A stretch of 64,000 bases of DNA. Source: Bombyx mori. Lineage: Eukaryota; Arthropoda; Insecta; Lepidoptera; Bombycidae. Below, piece after piece: positions 57,014-64,000 of this stretch (positions within the stretch are counted from its first letter, which is position 1; each line of letters opens with the position of its first letter). The notes beneath the pieces were generated by a model. It was not told where the DNA came from. It was given only the letters and a program-made list of their open reading frames with translations, and ran no database searches. The position numbers and the translations under genes were made by a program. The DNA lies in the NCBI RefSeq assembly GCF_030269925.1, contig NC_085119.1, positions 8,407,001-8,471,000 of the forward strand, written 5' to 3'.

Positions 57014-59680
57014 TCGTGGTGGTGGTACCGTCATTTACTATAGAAGAGCCCTGCATTGCGTCCCGCTCGATCCTCCCGCGCTCGCTAATATCGAAGCATC
57101 AGTGTGCCGAATCTCACTGACGGGACACGCGCCGATCGTTATCGCGTCCGTTTATCTTCCACCGGATAAGATCGTTCTAAGCAGTGATATCGAGGCGCTG
57201 CTCGGCATGGGGAGCTCTGTCATTCTGACGGGCGACCTAAATTGTAAACACATCAGGTGGAACTCACACACCACAACCCCGAATGGCAGGCGGCTTGACG
57301 CGTTAGTCGATGATCTCGCCTTCGATATCGTCGCTCCGCTAACACCGACTCACTACCCGCTAAATATCGCGCATCGCCCGGATATACTCGACATAGCGTT
57401 ATTAAAAAACGTAACTCTGAGCTTACACTCGATCGAAGTAGTTTCAGAGTTAGATTCAGACCACCGTCCCGTCGTTATGAAGCTCGGTCGCGCTCCCGAC
57501 TCCGTTCCCGTCACGAGGACTGTGGTGGATTGGCACACGCTGGGCATCAGCCTGGCTGAATCTGATCCACCATCGCTCCCGTTTAACCCGGACTCTACCC
57601 CGTCTCCTCAGGATACCGCTGAAGCCATAGACATCTTAACGTCACACATCACCTCGACATTAGATAGGTCATCGAAACAAGTTGTAGCGGAGGACTTCCT
57701 TTACCGCTTCGGGTTGCCCGACGATATTAGGGAGCTCCTTAGAACTAAGAACGCCTCGATACGCTCCTACGACAGGTATCCTACCGCGGAAAATCGTATT
57801 CGAATGCGTGCCTTACAACGCGACGTAAAGTCTCGCATCGCCGAAGTCCGAGATGCCAGATGGTCTGATTTCTTAGAAGGACTCGCGCCCTCCCAAAGGT
57901 CTTACTACCGCTTAGCTCGTACTCTCAAATCGGATACGGTAGTAACTATGCCCCCCTCGTAGGCCCCTCAGGCCGACTCGCGGCGTTCGATGATGACGAA
58001 AAAGCAGAGCTGCTGGCCGATACATTGCAAACCCAGTGCACGCCCAGCACTCAATCCGTGGACCCTGTTCATGTAGAATTAGTAGACAGTGAGGTAGAAC
58101 GCAGAGTCTCCTTGCCACCCTCGGATGCGTTACCGCCCGTCACCCCGATGGAAGTTAAAGACTTGATCAAAGACCTACGTCCTCGCAAGGCTCCCGGTTC
58201 CGACGGTATATCCAACCGCGTTATTAAACTTCTACCCGTCCAACTCATCGTGATGTTGGCATCTATTTTCAATGCCGCTATGGCGAACTGTATCTTTCCC
58301 GCGGTGTGGAAAGAAGCGGACGTTATCGGCATACATAAACCCGGTAAACCAAAAAATCATCCGACGAGCTACCGCCCGATTAGCCTCCTCATGTCTCTAG
58401 GCAAACTGTATGAGCGTCTGCTCTACAAACGCCTCAGAGACTTCGTCTCATCCAAGGGCATTCTCATCGATGAACAATTCGGATTCCGTACAAATCACTC
58501 ATGCGTTCAACAGGTGCACCGCCTCACGGAGCACATTCTTGTGGGGCTTAATCGACCAAAACCGTTATACACGGGAGCTCTCTTCTTCGACGTCGCAAAA
58601 GCGTTCGACAAAGTCTGGCACAATGGTTTGATTTTCAAACTATTCAACATGGGTGTGCCGGATAGTCTCGTGCTCATCATACGGGACTTCTTGTCGAAGC
58701 GCTCTTTTCGATATCGAGTCGAGGGAACCCGCTCCTCCCCACGACCTCTCACAGCTGGAGCCCCGCAAGGCTCTGTTCTTTCACCCCTCCTATTTAGCTT
58801 ATTCGTTAACGATATTCCCCGGTCGCCGCCGACCCATTTAGCTTTATTCGCCGACGACACGACTGTTTACTATTCCAGTAGAAACAAGTCCCTAATCGCG
58901 AAGAAGCTTCAGAGCGCAGCCCTAGCCCTAGGACAGTGGTTCCGAAAATGGCGCATAGACATCAACCCAGCGAAAAGTACTGCGGTGCTATTTCAGAGGG
59001 GAAGCTCCACACGGATTTCCTCCCGTATTAGGAGGAGGAATCTCACACCCCCGATTACTCTCTTTAGTCAATCCATACCCTGGGCCAGGAAGGTCAAGTA
59101 CCTGGGCGTTACCCTGGATGCATCGATGACATTCCGCCCGCATATAAAATCAGTCCGTGACCGTGCCGCGTTTATTCTCGGTAGACTCTACCCCATGATC
59201 TGTAAGCGGAGTAAAATGTCCCTTCGGAACAAGGTGACACTTTACAAAACTTGCATAAGGCCCGTCATGACTTACGCGAGTGTGGTGTTCGCTCACGCGG
59301 CCCGCACACACATAGACACCCTTCAATCTCTACAATCCCGCTTTTGCAGGTTAGCCGTCGGAGCTCCGTGGTTCGTGAGGAACGTTGACCTACACGACGA
59401 CCTGGGCCTCGAATCTATACAGAAATACATGAAGTTAGCGTCGGAACGGTACTTCGATAAGGCTATGCGTCATGATAATCGCCTTATCGTAGCCGCCGCT
59501 GACTACTCCCCGAATCCTGATCATGCAGGAGCCAGTCACCGTCGACGCCCTAGACACGTCCTTACGGATCCATCAGATCCAATAACCTTTACACTAGACG
59601 CCTTCAGCTCTAGGAGCAGGCTTAGGGACCTCGGTAACCGTACTCGTCGAACTCGACAAAGAGTTCGCCGTGCAACCTAA
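57014..59680 (+). pseudogene. LINE ORF2 (endonuclease-reverse transcriptase), one frameshift
   Basis: First segment to 57962: endonuclease motifs GDLNCKHIRWNS and SDHRPVVM. Second segment to the TAA at 59678: KAPGSDGISNRVIK, SYRPISLLMSLGK, ALFFDVAKAFDKVWH, AGAPQGSVLSPLLF, the catalytic FADDT and KYLGVTLD, then a thumb/C-terminal region ending RRTRQRVRRAT. The frames differ by a single missing C in the run at about 57949-57954 (six C where the frame needs seven). The 5' part of the endonuclease and all of ORF1 are absent. Otherwise no stop codons, so the copy is young. Confidence 0.92.
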
Positions 59681-59924
59681 CCCATGAATCAGCTCGCTGA
59701 GTTTCTCGCCGGATCTTCTCAGCGGGTCGCGATTCCGATCCGGTAGTAGATTCATTCGCGAAGCAGCTACTCTTGAGTTGTTAGGTCTCCTTCGGAGGCG
59801 CTCGGGCAGCTGTTAGCAAATCCCACCCCTCCTGGCTGAGCCTTTGCTCGCCCACCTGTCCTGGTGAAACTGGAAAGGCCTCCGGGCCACCAGTAACCCT
59901 TCAATCATAAAAAAAAAAAAAAAA
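57014..59924 (+). mobile_element. Jockey-clade LINE, 5'-truncated (2.9 kb)
   Basis: Flanked by an 11-bp target duplication TTAACGGTTTT at 57003-57013 and 59925-59935. It contains the endonuclease C-terminal half, the whole reverse transcriptase, a 3' UTR and a ~16-base A tail after CAATCAT. The 3' UTR is the parent type of the short LINE tails in the window. Confidence 0.9.
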
Positions 59925-60039
59925 TTAACGGTTTTATTCCACGGACTTTTTCTTACGGGTTTACTATCACATTTTTTTCAGTTCGGTCGCGCAGCAAAAT
60001 CCCTATCTCCTCCAAGCCTGCCGTAAGGAACTTCGTTCC

Positions 60040-61184
60040 AATAAATAATAAATATGAAAAAAAAACTAGAACATATATCTCTCAAGTATCTCTTTATAGT
60101 TTACCTTTGTATCGATCAGAGATTTGGGTCAAACGAGAGAAAATATTTAAAGGCTCCCCAAATTTATGTCCTTGTTTTTAATTAAAATAACGAGGGCTGT
60201 TTTAATAAGTATCTACATAAAGTTTGGCGCAAAGCCTACGTTACGTAACTCATTCTACGTTCAGGCAAAATGTTTGATGTTCCAATTAGTATGTATGTGC
60301 GTATACATAACGGGTTCGTAACACTGAGTTTACACAAGTACGTTATGATACAGTCTTAAACCGTTCACTAGCAAATCGAAAGGTTGGTAATTAAGGCAAT
60401 GTCTCAACAAGACGTAATTTATACTTTAGAATTCCTAGCGCGGTGAAATTGCTATGCCCAAAAAAATGTTTTAGATAGAGGAGAAAATGTTAATTTAAAC
60501 AGAAAATACTATGGAAAAATACTATACTTGATTATAATTATTTCGTTGCAAAAATTAAATATTTAAAATTAGCGACCTCTAAGTACTTCGAGTTTTCAGT
60601 AAATATTTATTTTACGAATTGATAATCTAACGCTTCAAGATCTGGCTTACTATTGAAGGTCATGTTGAATTTTCCACTACAGGTCAAACTGTCACCAACC
60701 AGTGGTGGCCGAGTTCCAAACTCATTTCAAACGCAATTCAGAACTAGTAACCTTTACTACACTCCATTTTTTTGGGTCATGAATATAATTGAAAAAAAAA
60801 AATTATATTTAAAACTTCTTTTACGGTTTAATCTCGCGTTTATTTCCAACGTTTCGAATACTTTAATTTTTTTTTATAGTGTTCGGTGTCAGTTGGACGA
60901 TTGTCGTACAATAATAAACGAGATTAAATCGTAGCAGTAGTTTTAATTATGTCCACAGCTCGCGAAAACCGAATAAGATACTGTACTGTTAATTAATAGT
61001 TGCTCTTTTGTTGTTATAAACTATTTGATTCCGTTTAAGAACAACAAACTTCAAAAACTTCAAACGGTAATCGAGAAAACTGAAAACTTTTAATTCGATG
61101 TAACAATAGCGGAATTTGAACATTATTGTCAGATCATTCACACCGTAGACCTTTAGTACTATGTATCGGATATTAGCCCATCGT
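60040..61184. other. Intergenic; inverted repeat at 60819-60933
   Basis: TTTTACGGTTTAATCTCGCG (60819-60838) is inverted as CGAGATTAAATCGTA (60919-60933); the same motif occurs at 46404. Likely an uncharacterised MITE. No gene seen. Confidence 0.4.
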
Positions 61185-61500
61185 ACACGTCATCTCGGAT
61201 CCTCCCGATCCACTAACGGTGCTTATAGGTACCCCAACCACCGGTCATCGTTCTCGTCGAACCTGTCGCTTGCGACGAAGGTCTCGGCGAGTAAATTAAC
61301 TCACAGACACAGCCCACTGAGTTTCTCGCCGGATCTTCTCAGTGGGTCGCGCTTCCGATCCGGTGGTAGATTCTGCTAAGAACGGCTCTTGCAAGGGCTC
61401 GTGTTAGCAACATCGTCAGGTTTAAGCCCCGTGAGCTCACCTACTAATTCGGTGAATCTAGAATAACCCCTCGAGGTTACTCGAATAGGTAGGAAAAAAA
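61185..61500 (+). mobile_element. 5'-truncated Jockey-like LINE, 3' end
   Basis: TCTCGGATCCTCCCGATCCA, then GTTTCTCGCCGGATCTTCTC, GCTCTTGCAAGGGCTCGTGT and the tail GAATAGGTAGGAAAAAAAG. The same unit inverted is at 1848-2168. Confidence 0.78.
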
Positions 61501-61696
61501 GAAGATAAAACCTATCGTCTTATCTATCGATATTTAAACGGTGAATTTCATCATTATCCAGACCAGGTATTCTGCTGTCGGTCTGTGTTTCCTATAGAGA
61601 GTTTAAAAAAATTATGATACTTAACACCCCGAGAATGCGAATGAATGTTTAAAGCGAGTAAAACCTGAAGCTCCCTTGCCGTAATCTATATTATTT

Positions 61697-61980
61697 TCTA
61701 TATATATAAAAATGAATTGCTGTTCGTTAGTCTCGCTAAAACTCGAGAACGGCTGGACCGATTTGGCTAATTTTGGTCTTGAATTGTTTGTGGAAGTCTA
61801 GAAAAAGTTTAAAAAGTAGATAAACATGAAAATGCTCGGAAATAAATAAAAATTTTGTTTTTCCTTTGATGTGTTTCCCATCGGGCGGCGTCTTTTTGTT
61901 TGTTTTAAGTTTATTTTATACAAAAGTTTAGGTCTTTTATTTATCGATTAAGGCACTACGAAGTCTGCTGGGTCAGCTAG
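61697..61980 (+). mobile_element. Non-autonomous Helitron-like element
   Basis: Starts TCTATATATATAAAAATGAA, ends TGCTGGGTCAGCTAG before T. Close relative of 39353-39636. Confidence 0.75.
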
Positions 61981-64000
61981 TTTCAAATAAAAATCACCCA
62001 TAATGGATCAAATTCAAATGCTCCTGCAGATTATCTAGGGAGCTACAGACAAGAGATTCCGATTAAATAAGAAAGTATTTAATTCTCAAACTTCAATAGA
62101 GGTTGAGGTATAATGTGGCATCTGAAGTAGGTACTCTAAGATGAAACCAAAACTAAAAAAAACTTTTTAAATTGGAAGATAGCGCAGTATTCAAATTTAA
62201 GTATATAAATAGCCACTTGTTGCCTGTTTGATCATAAAAACTGTAAAGTAATCAGAACATCTGAAATTGAAATGAAATAAATCAACAAAGGTGAAAACAA
62301 ACTGTAATACTTGTTTTAATAATGTTTACAACACCCGAAAATCTGGAAAAATACTATTTACGTACTTGGCTTGGCCTAAAGGTCTAGGCCATAAACCAGG
62401 CCATAAACTCCAAAAAAAAAACAGTGGTAGGTAAAAACAAAAAAAAAGTAAAAATATCTTTGGGCACAGTAAAAAAATGTAGTTTAATTAGAATTTATTA
62501 CCAATCGCCCAGCTCTTTAGTAAAACTTAACCTAACTCATTATTGATTTAATTGGATTTTACAGCTACGAACTAGCTTATGGTATTTTAATTGTTAATGC
62601 GTGTGAGACTTACCGTACTCAGGATATGTTGAGTAAATATGGTTCATTTTAATTTGGCAGGGTTGGCTCGTTAATCATATCGTTGGCCGCGTTTCCGTCG
62701 CGGACCAAGCTCCGGAACACGACCTTATTTTTGATTGTTTTTGATAAAGCAAACAAAGACAAATGAATAAGCTAAATCGTTAATCATAACTTAGTTTAAA
62801 CTGTATTTCCTCCAGTGTGTGCTGCCAAACGATTGCGAGGAAGTTGCTCTCAGTCTGTCATCAAATTTTTTTTTGTTTCTTTTTTGTCCTGTGTCTTCTT
62901 CTATAAATAGACAGAGACAAAAAGGTTCTGTACCTTTTATCCTTAACCGTTATCCGAATTTCTTTTTTTTCTTGTTTAGTAGCTATTAACGAGTTTTAGT
63001 TGATATAAAATTTCATACATTTCTTTCTTCTGCGAGAATAACAAAGAAAAAATTGTAAATAAGAAATTAGGTATATTATTATTATTATTAATCTGTGCAA
63101 TTCCAGTAAGACATAATTGTTTACTTTGTATTTATTTAATCAGTAAATTAATGACAGTAATTCTTGAATTACTTATATAGTATGTATTTTATGATAGTAC
63201 AATGTATTACATATACGATATGCACGTAAGCTTATATCAACGAACCTGAATTGCGCCCTACAGCGTTGGTTACAAAATGAAAGTGTCACGAACCGTAACG
63301 TGTTTTGATATTGAAAAATGAATAAGCTTGACGTTCGATTGCAATCATTCATTTTATGTGACTATAGAACGCTAGTGTTAAAATGTTGATGAATGTTTTC
63401 ATTGGTTACTTTTAAATTCGAATTCATAAAAATGGTTTTTTTTTTTGTTACGATATACAAAATTGAACATAGAAATAAACAGATACTGGCTAAATCATTT
63501 CAAATAAGCCTAATCCAGATACGATTCGTGTAACCCGTAATAACGTATCTGATGATACGATCTAATGATTAATAGTAGCATTATTCGGCAAACGGAGGCA
63601 AGACCGAGATCGGTGTGATTATCGTGAGGTTCACGCTTCGTTGATCATAGCGCAAAATTAATTTAGGTATAAGGTTAGGGGGAGTGAACGTCGATCGGGT
63701 TGTACTGTATATTTCTAGCTTACAACTGATCCGGTGACTGGTGTTCGCAGGCCGGTCTAGTGTCTGTCAGCCTGTCGAGCTCGGTTTCGTCGGAATTGAT
63801 TTGTAAAATTGATTTCGATTCGACAGTGACGAACAAAGGGTCTGTCGAGTGCTCCGGGCGAGCGTTCCTCCTCTTTGACGCGTACGATTGTGCGAACAAC
63901 TTGTTTTATTTATTTGTTAATCAAATTTGTCGGTCAAAACGAAGCTCGTAGGTACAGTACAGTTTACTTAGTCTTATACCTTTAAACGAGCAATTCTTGT
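61981..64000. other. Right edge; possible exon after 63751
   Basis: Mostly AT-rich with an ATT microsatellite at 63077-63091. From about 63600 the sequence becomes CG-richer; after the acceptor-like GTTCGCAG (63743-63750) a 63-codon frame runs from 63760 to 63951 without a recognised domain. It could be a 5' UTR or first exon of a gene beyond the window. Confidence 0.3.

Larger units (their letters stand above)
56863..60039 (+). mobile_element. Hairpin-ended repeat, copy 3, split by a LINE
   Basis: Left end GGTGTCGTGGGACACCAGG and GGAACGAAGTTCC; right end CCGTAAGGAACTTCGTTCC at 60021-60039. Without the LINE it would be ~255 bp. Its interior does not resemble copies 1 and 2, so the family may be defined by its ends, like a set of MITEs. 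Confidence 0.55.

Overview
This is a eukaryotic window with spliced genes, AT-rich intergenic DNA and dense transposable elements. I read it as a lepidopteran genome, most likely a silkworm (Bombyx). The main reason is about eighteen copies of a tRNA-derived SINE that I take to be Bm1. Jockey-type LINE tails, short Helitron-like repeats, a maT-like mariner and a Ty3/gypsy relative support this. Element names come from memory; the exon structures, target-site duplications and repeats were read from the bases.

Layout. Positions 44-5079 (+) hold the 3' six coding exons of ALG8, the ER glucosyltransferase of N-glycan precursor synthesis; a solo LTR, a LINE tail and a Helitron-like repeat sit in its introns. 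Positions 6-14 kb are mobile DNA: a nearly complete mariner with two nonsense codons, then a Tc1-like element caught in a 1199-bp direct duplication. Positions 14.7-28.8 kb hold the most interesting structure: two diverged genes resembling PPP1R36 (protein phosphatase 1 regulatory subunit 36) arranged tail to tail. Copy A (14709-22004, +) and copy B (25584-28815, -) have the same eight-exon structure with every intron phase conserved. Each is followed by a small companion gene or exon (22367-22877 + and 24932-25029 -) that is also homologous between the copies, so a multi-gene block was duplicated in inverted orientation. Intron 7 of copy A has swollen to 4 kb through a Helitron-like element that was then hit by a very young non-autonomous gypsy element.

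Positions 33.2-36.3 kb (+) hold a complete six-exon CRAL-TRIO lipid-binding protein gene. The rest (36.3-64 kb) is gene-poor: an unrecognised single-pass membrane ORF (41388-41882), a GC-rich region leading into a signal-peptide-bearing first exon (44289-44424), SINEs, Helitron-like repeats, and a 5'-truncated Jockey LINE with intact reverse-transcriptase motifs (57014-59924). That LINE sits inside a repeat whose ends fold into hairpins; two relatives of this repeat occur elsewhere in the window.

The host genes do not form a pathway together. I found no tRNA or rRNA gene, CRISPR array or operon.
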